Source: Pirellulales bacterium (GTDB lineage Bacteria; Planctomycetota; Planctomycetia; Pirellulales; JAICIG01). From it: DNA of 64,000 bases. Position numbers and translations under genes: made by a program. The stretch lies in NCBI GenBank assembly GCA_035533075.1, contig DATLUO010000121.1, positions 1-64,000 of the forward strand. The letters are read 5' to 3'. Below are positions 1 to 8,873 of the stretch, piece after piece. The first letter of the stretch is position 1, and every line of letters begins with the position of its first letter. Under the pieces are notes generated by a model that was not told the origin of the DNA, searched no databases, and was given only the letters and a program-made list of their open reading frames with translations.

Positions 1-113
1 CAGGGTAACACTTCCCGTTGGAGTTCTGCCAGCACCTCCTGCCGGAAGTACCTGCCGCTGCGTTGGTTACGTCCTGACGCGGCCCACGCAGGGCGGCGAA
101 AGCTGTTACCCTG
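1..113. repeat. Possible element bounded by 10-bp inverted repeats
   Basis: CAGGGTAACA at 1-10 is exactly complementary to TGTTACCCTG at 104-113. The left arm touches the window edge, so the element may extend further left. No open frame fits inside. It could be a MITE-like unit, the end of a larger insertion sequence or chance. Bases 114-247 hold nothing recognisable apart from the lead-in to the next gene. Confidence 0.25.
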
Positions 114-247
114 AGATTCCTTGATTTGAACCACGCCGAAACTCCGAAATCCTCCTGATCGGCGGCCCTCCGAGTTGGGACGGCCGCGGACGGCTTAACG
201 CCGGAGTCGGCCTGCGCCCCGCGAGCTCAAAGGCCGTCCGCCGCCAC

Positions 248-2380
248 GTGAAAATGCACTTGAAGCTGACTGCGGCCGCCGCCTTGTCCTTCGTCCGTAC
301 GCACAAAGCAAAGTCTTCGTGGGAGGGCGACGTGGTGTGCTTCGAATGGCGGAACCGTAAACTGCGGGTCAATTCCGTCACCGGTCAACTGGTCGGGCAG
401 GTTAGCGAGAAAAGGGGTCTCGCCCAGGCCGATGCCGACACCGGTCAAGTGGCCGAGCAAGTTGCCGGCGAAGACGCCGACGCGGACTCGGAGCATTCCT
501 GGCCGCCGGACATCACTCTGGAGCGGGGCCGCTTCGAGCGCCAATTGGCCGAAATCGAAAAAACCAGCGCCGATTGGCCCAACGCGGCCGACGAGCGGCG
601 GCCGTTGAGCTGCATGGGCGAGTTTATTTGCGAGGAGCTGCAGCGGTTCGACGCCAAATCCAAACGCGGCTATGCGGTCCTTGGCAAGCTTCTCGCACGG
701 GGCCTGCTGCAGCCCTTCGACGAGTTGGTTTGTCAGACGTGCCGCCCGGCGGCGGACGGCTTTATGATTCCGCATCCTTACTTTCACTACAACTTCAACT
801 CGGTTAACGAACTGCTCGCGCTCGGTCCGGTGTTCGCACGGGCCTTTGGCATACGTCTGGGCAACAATCTCTTTTCCGACGAGGGCTGGATGAACGCGTT
901 GTGGCGCAATGGCCTGTTGGTGTTGGCCGACGGGCGGCAGGAGGCAAAAGACGACTTGTCGTGCCTACCGGCCGGCGACGGAGGGGCGATTTGTGCGCTC
1001 GCGGCGGCAGAGGTGTTGCGCGCGGCCGGAGCCGCGCACTTGTCGCCCGTCTGTGCTGGGCGTGGCTTGCGGCGGCTTTCGCCGGCCGCGTTTCGCGACG
1101 ACTGCCGCGACCTGCTGTGCGGCCGCGGCTTTTTGAGCAAGTGTGTGCTGCAAACGGCGGCGGCCATGCGTCAGCTCGACGCCGACGAAATCAAGGCCCT
1201 GGCCGAACTGCTGACGCGGTGCGAGGCGCTCGGCACGGCGCAAGCGGCGATCTTCGAGCAGAGCGCGTCGGCGCTTCGGACCAACCGCGACGACTCGCCG
1301 GCCCAAGCGGCGGGCAGAGCGCTCGACGTTCTGTGGCGCACGGGATTGTCCGCATGGGTCGAACAGCGTTTGCAGGCCCTCGCGTCGCCTCCCGCGCCGG
1401 CCGAAGCTCCGTATACGCATGCCGTGCCAAACACGTTTCCGCCGCACGGTGGTTTTGGACCGCCGCCAGCGGTCCCCGTGCCTACGCCGGCAACCGTGCG
1501 TGGGCCCGCGTCTCCATTTGGACTTCCGCATTACCGACCGGGCTCCATATCAACACCGGCAGAGGAGCACATTCACGCCGCCCCGCCGGAGCAAGCCAAG
1601 TCTCTCAAACACGAAGTTCGCGAGTTGAAATGGCTGGCACGGGCGGTGACCGACCGCTTGGAAAAGCTGGAAGAGCGGTTGCAATCGGAGGGCGGCGAGG
1701 CCATTAACGGCGTCGGCGGCTTACGTCTCCCCAGCGCTTCAGAACGTTACGTGGAGCATGGCAAGGCATCGTCAGATGCGAAAGTGACGCCGCTCAGCGC
1801 CGAAGCACCACCTGATCAACAAACGCAAATCCTTTTTTTTGGCCCAGAGGGAATGACGGTCCACTGGGACGTAACCGCGCCCGGCAAGTTCGACTCGGAG
1901 CCGTTGACCGTGCCGGGGCGGTACAATTTTCCTCGCGCAGCAGCTTATCGGCTGAAGCTATCGCAGATCCCCGGACACGACGGCGCCGAGTTGTACCCGC
2001 ATCTCGAGATCGCTCCCGCCGTTCCGCGCAGCGAGGACTTTCTGAAGCATAATGCGATTTCCCTGGAACTTTCCGAAGAGGAAATCGAACATATCTTGGC
2101 TGGCAAGCCATTCACAAAAGTCATGTGCCTTCCTGACCGCGACGGCGAGGCGGACTCTCTGCCGGGGGTGATAGCGCTCACCAGCATCGGGCTGGGCGCG
2201 GGCGTGGATCCGATCGTCGAGGCGGACAGGCTCGGCGTCATTCTCGCCATTCTCCAGGCAGGAGTGGCGCCGCCGCAGTCTGGCGGCGGGCCAATTTCCA
2301 GCGCAATGCGCACTCCACGGGTCTCGACGCCCACTGATCGTGGTGTGCAAGCCGCCGAGCAAAAAAACGAGAAAGAGTAG
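248..2380 (+). CDS. Large hypothetical protein with C-terminal planctomycete PEGMTVHW-type domain
   Basis: A 710-aa protein with a GTG start (an ATG two codons on is equally possible; no clear ribosome site). Residues 1-400 are mixed and unrecognised. Residues 410-460 are Pro-rich linker and about 480-505 are a short coiled coil. From about 540 to 640 there is a compact domain: FFGPEGMTVHW, a KFDSEPL turn, VPGRYNFP, then ELYPHLEI and KVMCLPD. I recognise this domain from many planctomycete proteins, where it looks like a small beta-sandwich; its function is unknown to me. The same domain ends the BlaR1-like protein of the convergent neighbour at 2390-4255. There is no obvious signal peptide. 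Only 9 bp separate its stop from the stop of the convergent gene. Confidence 0.75.
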   Translation: MKMHLKLTAAAALSFVRTHKAKSSWEGDVVCFEWRNRKLRVNSVTGQLVGQVSEKRGLAQADADTGQVAEQVAGEDADADSEHSWPPDITLERGRFERQLAEIEKTSADWPNAADERRPLSCMGEFICEELQRFDAKSKRGYAVLGKLLARGLLQPFDELVCQTCRPAADGFMIPHPYFHYNFNSVNELLALGPVFARAFGIRLGNNLFSDEGWMNALWRNGLLVLADGRQEAKDDLSCLPAGDGGAICALAAAEVLRAAGAAHLSPVCAGRGLRRLSPAAFRDDCRDLLCGRGFLSKCVLQTAAAMRQLDADEIKALAELLTRCEALGTAQAAIFEQSASALRTNRDDSPAQAAGRALDVLWRTGLSAWVEQRLQALASPPAPAEAPYTHAVPNTFPPHGGFGPPPAVPVPTPATVRGPASPFGLPHYRPGSISTPAEEHIHAAPPEQAKSLKHEVRELKWLARAVTDRLEKLEERLQSEGGEAINGVGGLRLPSASERYVEHGKASSDAKVTPLSAEAPPDQQTQILFFGPEGMTVHWDVTAPGKFDSEPLTVPGRYNFPRAAAYRLKLSQIPGHDGAELYPHLEIAPAVPRSEDFLKHNAISLELSEEEIEHILAGKPFTKVMCLPDRDGEADSLPGVIALTSIGLGAGVDPIVEADRLGVILAILQAGVAPPQSGGGPISSAMRTPRVSTPTDRGVQAAEQKNEKE

Positions 2381-2389
2381 CCGCTCGCC

Positions 2390-4255
2390 TTACCGTGAAC
2401 CTGTCGGATAGGTGAAGTGCAGGGCCGCCAGCACTTGGTGGCGGCGCTCCGTTTGCGCTACCAGGCGGTCGCTGTTGCTAACATCATCCCAGTCGCTGAT
2501 TTCGTCTACACGGGCATCGTCGCCGAGAAACAAGACCTTCGTCATCTGCTGATTGTCGGCGATCTTCTTGACTTCCGCAATGCTGATATCGAAAGCCCTC
2601 GGTTGGTCCGACGCAGTCATCACCTCGAGCGTCGCATTGAGCTTGACGCCGCCGAAACCGCCAAACTGTAGAAAGTAAATACCGCCTTCCAAGAAGTCAT
2701 GGCGCGCGGGACAGACAACCGGCTCCGCGTCGAATTGGCCGTCATTGTCCTCGTCCCATCGGACATCCATCCCCTTCGGCCCGCCGAACGAAACCGGCAC
2801 TTTTCGCAACGGAGGTGGCTGGTCGTGGCCACGATTCTTGGCGCTTTCCAGCCAGGCATCGGCTTCCGCCAAGTAGAACTTCGTAGCGTAGAATTTAGGC
2901 TCTTCGCCCCCTCTGCTGCCCGTGACGTAAAACGCTCTGACTTTCAACATGAGCTGCTTCATGCGTTGCCGATGCGCTCGCAGGGCGGCCAGTTCTTGCG
3001 CATCCGTCTCAGCCAGAGCGCGTTCGGCTTCCAGCCATCGACGCGACCAGACGTAAACGTTCGACATCACCTCGGTGCCCACGTCATAAGACGCCCTGGT
3101 TGCCTCGAACGTCTTTGCCGCGGCCGCCGCCATGCGTTCCAACACCGGGTGATCGACGTTCAGTCTTCCGCGCGTCGCCTCCACCTCCTGGTCGACCGCC
3201 CCCGCCACGCGGGCGCCCAGCCGCCATTCGACGGCGCCGATCAAGGCCAACACACCAACGGAACCGATCAATACGCTCTGTTTCATCGTCGAATCCTCCG
3301 GAATGGCCCCAGTAAGCATGCGTTTAATGCGCGTCGATAGTCGCCTGCCGCCGATCGCTGCGCCCAACGGCGGACGCGGGTCGGCTTGCCCGATCCGCAA
3401 CAAGACGCGCGCGTAGGCCACCGCGTCGCCGGGACCGCGGCGGTACACGGCGTCGTCGCAGGCCCACTCCCCACACTCGTCGAAATTGCGCACCGCCCAC
3501 CAGCAAAACGGATTGAACCAATGCGCCAGTGCCAGACACCGCGCCGCCATCGACCACACGAGATCGCCACGGCCGACATGGGCCAATTCGTGTCGCAAAA
3601 TTGCCCGCCGTTCCTGAGACGAAAGCTCGCGCCAAAGCGCCAGCGGCGCCAGCAGCCGATCTTCGCCCCACACTCGACAGACCAACGGCCCCAGTGCATC
3701 ATTAACGCACAATCGCACGGGGTGTCGGACGGCGCATTCCGCCAGCGCTTCGCGCCATTCGGCCTGCCATTCCTCGGTGAGCGGCAGGCCGAAGGGAAGC
3801 TGACGTACAAAGCGGAGGTAGCCGATCGACCACCAGGCGACGATGGCCACTCCGCCCAGCAGCCAGACCGCCGCCAGCGCAATCGGCCAGCTCAACGCGG
3901 TGCCAGCAATATCGCGCGGTTCGTCTATTTTGACGGGCAAATCGCCGAGCGGCACGGGGTCGCTGCCGATCGCGCTGGGGACAGGGTCGCCGGAGGGCGC
4001 CACCTCGAGAACCTCGCTTGCCGGCGATGGGAACATTTGTCTGGCGAGGGGCGGCGCCTCATACCAAGGAATGGTTACGGTGGCCCTGACAAACAGCCAG
4101 CCGGTCAGCAGCACCATGCACCAAGCGGCCCGATGCACTGCCGGCGAGCGACATCGCAGCCCGCGCAAAAGAAGGAACGCCACGATCGCCGCCACCGCAA
4201 GGCAGACGCTGGTCCGCGCTAACGCATACAGCAGCATGGTGGCAGCTTGATTCAT
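2390..4255 (-). CDS. BlaR1-like M56 family metallopeptidase with C-terminal planctomycete domain
   Basis: 621 aa. N-terminal hydrophobic segments at about 8-30, 40-60 and 125-145 anchor the protein. The zinc-peptidase motif HELAH lies near residue 222, followed by the M56 block HWFNPFCWWAVR and a CDDAVYRR motif; another membrane segment follows at about 325-345. In BlaR1/MecR1 the peptidase cleaves the BlaI repressor after an extracytoplasmic sensor binds ligand. Here the penicillin-binding sensor is absent. A helical region (about 370-480) leads to a domain starting SFGGPKGMDVRW, which matches the C-terminus of the convergent gene. The signal sensed is therefore probably not a beta-lactam (inference). 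It is the second gene of a blaI-blaR1 operon, 13 bp after the repressor. Confidence 0.88.
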   Translation of the reverse strand: MNQAATMLLYALARTSVCLAVAAIVAFLLLRGLRCRSPAVHRAAWCMVLLTGWLFVRATVTIPWYEAPPLARQMFPSPASEVLEVAPSGDPVPSAIGSDPVPLGDLPVKIDEPRDIAGTALSWPIALAAVWLLGGVAIVAWWSIGYLRFVRQLPFGLPLTEEWQAEWREALAECAVRHPVRLCVNDALGPLVCRVWGEDRLLAPLALWRELSSQERRAILRHELAHVGRGDLVWSMAARCLALAHWFNPFCWWAVRNFDECGEWACDDAVYRRGPGDAVAYARVLLRIGQADPRPPLGAAIGGRRLSTRIKRMLTGAIPEDSTMKQSVLIGSVGVLALIGAVEWRLGARVAGAVDQEVEATRGRLNVDHPVLERMAAAAAKTFEATRASYDVGTEVMSNVYVWSRRWLEAERALAETDAQELAALRAHRQRMKQLMLKVRAFYVTGSRGGEEPKFYATKFYLAEADAWLESAKNRGHDQPPPLRKVPVSFGGPKGMDVRWDEDNDGQFDAEPVVCPARHDFLEGGIYFLQFGGFGGVKLNATLEVMTASDQPRAFDISIAEVKKIADNQQMTKVLFLGDDARVDEISDWDDVSNSDRLVAQTERRHQVLAALHFTYPTGSR

Positions 4256-4268
4256 CGTCGCAGGCCCT

Positions 4269-4700
4269 TCATCGTTGCGGCCCTTTATTGCGCGGAGTCA
4301 AGCGGGCCTCGGCTTCGGCGATCAGTTGCTTCAACTCATCGACTTCAGCGGCGGAGAGGGAACGCTGGCGCACCAGGTGCGCCACCAGCGGCACGACGCC
4401 GCCGCTGAACCGTTTCACGAGCAGCTTGAGATCGCCGGCGCACACCTCGTCGCGCGAGACGGCGGCCGCATATCGGGCAGGCCGCTCTTCGCCCCGCGTC
4501 ACCAGTCCTTTTTTCACCAGCCGGTTCAGCCGCGTCTGCACGGTGGTGTAGCCGATCGGCAGCCCCAAGGCCCGATGGGCCTGGGAGAGCGCGACCGCCC
4601 CCTCGCGCCACAGCATTTCCAGCAGTTCCATCTCGGCCGCCGAAAGCCGCGGCACCGCGGCCCGAGGGCCGCGACGGTTTTTCTTTACGACGTTTGTCAT
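4269..4700 (-). CDS. BlaI/MecI-family transcriptional repressor
   Basis: 143 aa. It has a winged-helix domain (LSAAEMELLEMLWREG, then TTVQTRLNRLVKKGLV) and a C-terminal helical dimerisation region (LVKRFSGGVVPLVAHL, then LSAAEVDELKQLI), the standard layout and length for BlaI. It should bind the dyads around its own start codon and repress itself and the downstream M56 peptidase gene. The first five codons (MTNVV) are themselves part of the operator. Release would occur by cleavage by the BlaR1-like partner, or by another signal. Confidence 0.92.
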   Translation of the reverse strand: MTNVVKKNRRGPRAAVPRLSAAEMELLEMLWREGAVALSQAHRALGLPIGYTTVQTRLNRLVKKGLVTRGEERPARYAAAVSRDEVCAGDLKLLVKRFSGGVVPLVAHLVRQRSLSAAEVDELKQLIAEAEARLTPRNKGPQR

Positions 4701-4735
4701 AGTACCGATTCTATGACAAACGTCGTAGTTGTCAA
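4686..4735 (-). promoter_or_regulatory. blaI promoter with two BlaI-type operators; probably leaderless
   Basis: On the minus strand TTGACA (4730-4735), a 16-bp spacer and TAGAAT (4708-4713) form a strong sigma70-type promoter. The -10 ends 7 bp before the ATG, so transcription should begin at or next to the start codon. Two copies of a dyad CTATGACAAACGTCGTA occur as a perfect 17-bp inverted repeat (4686-4702 and 4711-4727, 8-bp spacer). Each half is itself a near-palindrome, TATGAC-N4-GTCGTA, resembling BlaI boxes. One overlaps the spacer and -10, the other the start codon. Confidence 0.8.
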
Positions 4736-4878
4736 GCGTCTTTTTTTGGCCGGGATTCCGTCAAAACGCGAACAGCGAAGTTGTCGGCCCTTCCAACTCC
4801 CAATCGCTCGGCTAGACTATCGAAGCGGCCGGCCTTGTCGCCGAAACTTCTTCCGCGCGGCCGGTGTTCGCGATTGCT

Positions 4879-4907
4879 TTGCCAGTCGACTAGCTTCTGC
4901 ATAGAAT
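4879..4907 (+). promoter_or_regulatory. Promoter of toxin-antitoxin module
   Basis: TTGCCA (4879-4884), a 17-bp spacer and TAGAAT (4902-4907) lie about 50 bp upstream of the toxin start codon at 4958. The hexamers match the sigma70 consensus at 4 to 5 positions each. No clear operator dyad was seen. Confidence 0.6.
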
Positions 4908-4957
4908 AGGGGCGTGCGGAGACCGTCCAAACGTCACGTTCTCGGCCGGGCGATAGC

Positions 4958-5242
4958 ATGCCTTACGAAATCCTGTACTCCGACGAGGCTGTGAAGAAAC
5001 TAAAGGGGCTTCGTGCGTTCGATCGTACGGCGATTCTGGACCAAATTGAGCAAGTGTTGGACACCAATCCAATGCAGGAAAGCAAGGCCCGTGTTAAAAT
5101 GCTCCGCCAACCGGCCCCTACCCAATATCGACTTCGCGTGGGAGAGTTCCACGTGTTTTACGACGTGGTCGGTCAGTCGGTGCATGTTATCGAAATCTTG
5201 AGCAAGGCAGAGACGGCTTCATACCTGGAGGGATTATTGTGA
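4958..5242 (+). CDS. RelE/ParE-superfamily toxin
   Basis: 94 aa, usual length for RelE-like toxins. The fold-typical elements are present: YEILYSDEAVKKLKGL (strand and helix), a basic stretch KARVKMLRQP, then YRLRVGEFHVFYDV, the core beta-hairpin of RelE proteins, and a closing VHVIEILSKAE strand. Members usually cleave ribosome-bound mRNA or poison gyrase; which applies here cannot be told. It comes first in the operon and its stop overlaps the antitoxin start by 4 bp, which is the reverse of the usual antitoxin-first order. Confidence 0.85.
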   Translation: MPYEILYSDEAVKKLKGLRAFDRTAILDQIEQVLDTNPMQESKARVKMLRQPAPTQYRLRVGEFHVFYDVVGQSVHVIEILSKAETASYLEGLL

Positions 5243-5493
5243 CGATGCAAACGATACACGATCTGCGCACGCCGATCGGCGAAATTCTTGACCGGGCCGG
5301 CACCAGTGGCCTTCTCGTGCAGGCTCAAGGCAAGGTGCCTTTCGCACTGATCCCGCTCGACGACGATGTTCTCGATCTCCTCATCGAGCGAAACCCGAAA
5401 TTCATCGAGGAATGCGGGCAGATTCGACAGCGCATGCAGCAGGGTGGCTCGCACACGCAAGACGAGATCAAGGCGATGTTCGGTCGAGCATAG
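5239..5493 (+). CDS. Phd/YefM-like antitoxin
   Basis: 84 aa from GTG at 5239, or 82 aa from ATG at 5245. The N-terminal half (TPIGEILDRAGTSGLLVQAQ, then VPFALIPLDDDVLDLLIE) matches the short DNA-binding fold of prevent-host-death antitoxins, with a charged flexible tail (RQRMQQGGSHTQDEIKAMF) that would wrap the toxin. Overlap of 4 bp with the preceding toxin implies translational coupling. Probably represses the promoter at 4879-4907 together with the toxin. Confidence 0.75.
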   Translation: MTMQTIHDLRTPIGEILDRAGTSGLLVQAQGKVPFALIPLDDDVLDLLIERNPKFIEECGQIRQRMQQGGSHTQDEIKAMFGRA

Positions 5494-5556
5494 TCTCAAG
5501 CGAATAAGCTCGCTGACGATAAGGCGACTCAGGGCCAAGAGGGCCGACGCGGAGAG

Positions 5557-5682
5557 TCAATCGCTCACCCCAGCACTGTTGCTCGCCTTATTCCCCTTCC
5601 CCGCCCTCTTGATTCCAAGCTGTCTTTCCTGCGCGTCGAGGATTGCGTCGTGGCGATCGGCCTGCTTCTCCCAGCGGTCCAT
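5557..5682 (-). CDS. Possible 41-aa peptide or gene tail, unknown
   Basis: A short frame reading MDRWEKQADRHDAILDAQ and ending KASNSAGVSD lies in the otherwise empty stretch 5494-5902. Its composition is that of real helical protein rather than random GC-rich sequence. The frame is open a further 18 codons upstream to a TAG, without a good start. It may be a small gene or the tail of a decayed one. No ribosome site is convincing. The rest of 5494-5902 holds only the hairpin listed next. Confidence 0.2.
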   Translation of the reverse strand: MDRWEKQADRHDAILDAQERQLGIKRAGKGNKASNSAGVSD

Positions 5683-5872
5683 TAATTCGTCATACCTCAA
5701 GCCGGATTGGGCCTCGTCACTCGGCTGTTGTGGCGTTGACTAGCCCACCATCTCGTTCACCATCCGCACAAGGCGGATGGGGTCCGCCCCTCGGTCATCG
5801 ACTGGGACGAACTCAACTTTAGGACACTACCGCCGTTCGCGGGAACGATTGGTGTGCCGGTAGCGACCACGC

Positions 5873-5892
5873 CGGAATTCTCACGAATTCCG
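5873..5892. terminator. Hairpin between convergent genes
   Basis: CGGAATTC, TCAC loop, GAATTCCG: an 8-bp perfect stem lying 10 bp after the stop of the haem protein gene (minus strand) and downstream of the toxin-antitoxin operon (plus strand). There is no T tract. It may be a bidirectional terminator or a dispersed palindrome. Confidence 0.4.
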
Positions 5893-5902
5893 CTACGGTC
5901 GG

Positions 5903-8566
5903 CTACTTGCGGAACATCGCATCCTTCTTGTTTCCCCGCGACAAAAGATATGCCAGCAGGTCGAGCACTTCCTCGTCGTTGAGCGGCTTCAATAGGCCGT
6001 CGGGCATCAGCGAGACCGGCGAAGGCTGCAGCGATTCGATGTTGTCGCGCCGCACCGTCAACGTCTTCGTCGCGTCTTCGGGGTTCGTCACCACGACCAG
6101 CGCGTCGTCGGTTTCCGAAAAAACGCGGCCGCTGACGAGCTGCCCGTCCTTGGTCTCGATCAGCGTGGCCCGGTATTGGTCGCTGATCACCTTGCTCGGC
6201 TCGATCATCGCCTCGCTCAGGTCCTTGACGGTGAACCGGGCCGCCAACTGCGTCAGGTCCGGACCCGTCGCGCCGCCGTCGCCGGCAAAGCGATGGCAGA
6301 TCAGGCATCGCGCGGCCGCGAACATCTTCTTGCCGTTCTCGAAGTCGCGGCCCTTCAGCCCGTGGTCGGCCAGACCGATCAGGTCGGACACGTTGCGGTC
6401 GCGGCCCGGCCCGGCCGGCTTGGGCAATTCCGGCGGCTGATATGGCTTGCGGGCACCGAGGGCCTCCATCGCCAGCCGCTCGCGCTCGCTGGCGTTCTCG
6501 TATGCCTCGCGCTCGATGTTTCGCAAAAAACCCTGGAAGCTCGAACCGCCTTTCCAGGTTCCGGCACGCTCGAACCAGCCGAAGTACGCTTTGCGCTCGG
6601 CCATCGTCCAGCCTTCTTTCATGTTTCGCAAGGCGAAGGCGTAGTGAATTTGCGTCGGGTCGGGATGGTGGGCCAAGATCGATGCGACGGTGCCGCCGTA
6701 ACCTTTGTTCCGTCCGAGGATTGCCCCCAGCTCGGTCGTCTGCGGCTTTGACGGCTGCTCCATAAAAGCCACGCCCTTACCGATGATCGTCGGCGAACGA
6801 AAGTAGACCAGCAGGTCGATCAACTCGCGATTCACCGGGTCGCTGTGAGTAGGGAAGAGCGGATCGAACTTGGCGATCAGCGAAAGCCGCAAGCTCTCGT
6901 CCGGCTCGCCCAGGCGGATGAAGACGAGTTGATACGCCCGTAACAACTCGATCTGCTGCGTTTCGGGCAACGCAGCCAGATCCAGGCGGTCGAGGGCGGC
7001 CAGCAACGGTCCGCGCAGCGATTTGTCGGCTTGCCGGGCCAGGCCGACCGCGCCGGTGATGAGCGCCTCGGCGTTGCTCTCGGCCAGCACGCGGTCTTGC
7101 CAGAGTTTGACGTCCTGGTTCTCCAAGGCGATACGGGCCGCGTAGCGAATGAACCGGTCGGGGTGAGCAAGATGCGGGAAAACGAACTCGATCGCCTGTG
7201 CCGGGTCGTCGGCCTGGCGGTGATAGGCTTCGATTTGGTGCCTCAATTTGCGCATTTCGGCCGAGCGGCTGTCGTGCGAGTCGACCGGGGCGGTCGGCTC
7301 CTGGCCGACGTAGGTCACGCGGAACAACTCCGACTGCGTGTTGCGGCCGCCGGTCGAGAAATAGAGCGCGCCGTCTTTTCCCACGGCCACGTCGGTCAAG
7401 GGGAGCGGAGAGCGGCCCAAAAACTCCTCTTTCACGCCCTGGTAGCTCGATCCCGCTGGTTCGGTGTGGACGGCGTACATGGTGCCGAAAGTCCAGTCGC
7501 AGATGAAAAATGCCCGCTGATACTTGGCGGGAAACTTCGTTCCGTAACCGAAGGCCGCGCCGACGGGCGAACCGGGTCCGATATCGACCACCGCCGGCAG
7601 GCTATCGACGTAATAGGCGGGCCACTTGCCTGTGCCGCTGCGCCAGCCGAACTCGCTGCCGCTGGTGGCATGCGACACGCGAGTGGGGCGATACCAAGGC
7701 GCGCCCATGTCCCACTCCATGTCGGCGTCGTAGACGAAGAGCTCGCCATCGGCGTTGAAGGCCATGTCGTAGGGATTGCGGTAGCCATTGCTGATGATGT
7801 CCCAGATTTTGCCGTCGGCATCGGTTTTCGCCACCCAACCGCCGGGCGCCAGAACGCCCACCCCAAAGCCGCCCGCGTCCCACTGGCGCGGCAAGAGCAG
7901 GTCTTCGCCCCAGTTGGTCGGCGCGCGGCTGCGGTGATCGGCACTGGGCGGCCCGCTGGGATCGAAGGGCGGACGCGTGAAGTTGCCCGCCAGATAATAG
8001 AGCGACTGGCCGTCGGGCGACAGCAGCACGGCGTGCGGGCCATGTTCGCCGCCGCCACGAATTTCCTTGAGTTTCTCGACCTGATCGAACTGGTCGTCGC
8101 CGTTGGTGTCTTTCACTCGATAAAGGCCGCTGCCGCCCGAAAAACCGTTGGCCGAAACATAGAGCGAGTCGAAAGCGTAGACCATGCCCTGGGCCGAGCT
8201 GATCTTGGCATCGAGCCGCTCGACTTTGGTCGGTTCGTGGGAGCCGATCGGCGGCAGGGTGATGCGGCACAGCCCTTTGTCGCCCTGATCGCTGGCGATC
8301 AATCGCCCCCTGTTGTCGAATGCGATCGAGACCCACGAGCCAAGCTCGTCTTTCGGCACCGTGAACAGGTGTTCGATCTGAAAGCCGGGCAAAACGTCGA
8401 AGGGGTGCTCGTCGGCCGGTGCCGATTCATCCGTGGCCTTGCCGCCGGCGGTGGGTGCGATCTTGGGCGGTTCGGTAAAGACCTTTTGCTCGCTGGCGGC
8501 GGTGCCGGCCCGACCCGTGGCGAGCACGGACATCAGGACAAAGTTAAAGGCAAGAATGCGACGCAT
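5903..8566 (-). CDS. Secreted PVC-type haem-binding CxxCH protein with beta-propeller
   Basis: 887 aa from the ATG at 8566, chosen because it opens with a signal peptide (MRRILAFNFVLMSVLATG); the longer open frame adds 26 residues with no signal character. Residues 50-430 form a sorbosone-dehydrogenase-like six-bladed propeller (LPGFQIEHLFTVP, RNPYDMAFNADGELFVYDAD, EFGWRSGTGKWP). A helical repeat region follows, then a c-type cytochrome module near residue 755 with CLICHRFAGDGGATGPDL, and a beta domain (TLIETKDGQLVSGRV). The architecture is characteristic of planctomycetes and verrucomicrobia and is thought to serve periplasmic electron transfer or carbohydrate oxidation; the substrate is unknown. 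It is transcribed alone. Confidence 0.92.
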   Translation of the reverse strand: MRRILAFNFVLMSVLATGRAGTAASEQKVFTEPPKIAPTAGGKATDESAPADEHPFDVLPGFQIEHLFTVPKDELGSWVSIAFDNRGRLIASDQGDKGLCRITLPPIGSHEPTKVERLDAKISSAQGMVYAFDSLYVSANGFSGGSGLYRVKDTNGDDQFDQVEKLKEIRGGGEHGPHAVLLSPDGQSLYYLAGNFTRPPFDPSGPPSADHRSRAPTNWGEDLLLPRQWDAGGFGVGVLAPGGWVAKTDADGKIWDIISNGYRNPYDMAFNADGELFVYDADMEWDMGAPWYRPTRVSHATSGSEFGWRSGTGKWPAYYVDSLPAVVDIGPGSPVGAAFGYGTKFPAKYQRAFFICDWTFGTMYAVHTEPAGSSYQGVKEEFLGRSPLPLTDVAVGKDGALYFSTGGRNTQSELFRVTYVGQEPTAPVDSHDSRSAEMRKLRHQIEAYHRQADDPAQAIEFVFPHLAHPDRFIRYAARIALENQDVKLWQDRVLAESNAEALITGAVGLARQADKSLRGPLLAALDRLDLAALPETQQIELLRAYQLVFIRLGEPDESLRLSLIAKFDPLFPTHSDPVNRELIDLLVYFRSPTIIGKGVAFMEQPSKPQTTELGAILGRNKGYGGTVASILAHHPDPTQIHYAFALRNMKEGWTMAERKAYFGWFERAGTWKGGSSFQGFLRNIEREAYENASERERLAMEALGARKPYQPPELPKPAGPGRDRNVSDLIGLADHGLKGRDFENGKKMFAAARCLICHRFAGDGGATGPDLTQLAARFTVKDLSEAMIEPSKVISDQYRATLIETKDGQLVSGRVFSETDDALVVVTNPEDATKTLTVRRDNIESLQPSPVSLMPDGLLKPLNDEEVLDLLAYLLSRGNKKDAMFRK

Positions 8567-8873
8567 GGGAATCGGTTCTCTGGGTGGGTTCAAGGGGGAG
8601 GGCCGGCGGCGACCGGTCTGGGGCGGGACAACGAATACTCTCACGGTAACTTCTCCGGTGCGCGCTTTCCACTGTCAGTTGCGGCCGACGTGCTGCGCGG
8701 CAGATTGGGCGAAGTGCGCCGGCCGCCTAGGGCGGCAGTCAGCGTGCAACGGATTTGCGGCCGATAACGGCTGTAGCACTCTCGCCGGGCCAGAACCGCT
8801 GCCTGGAGTGGTCGTCGTAAACCTGCACACTCACGACCGTTGATACAAATTAACAGCGCCACGGGAGTAGATC
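8567..8873. other. Divergent intergenic region, no gene seen
   Basis: This 307-bp stretch separates the divergently transcribed haem protein and DUF4214 protein and must carry both promoters. No convincing -35/-10 pair, dyad or small gene was found. Confidence 0.4.

Noticed and set aside
1-247. A minus-strand gene at the left edge
   Set aside because: Frames there are short, Arg/Ser-rich and overlap the N-terminus of the 710-aa gene.
2390-4700. A beta-lactam resistance regulon
   Set aside because: The peptidase lacks a penicillin-binding sensor domain and no beta-lactamase or PBP2a gene is nearby.
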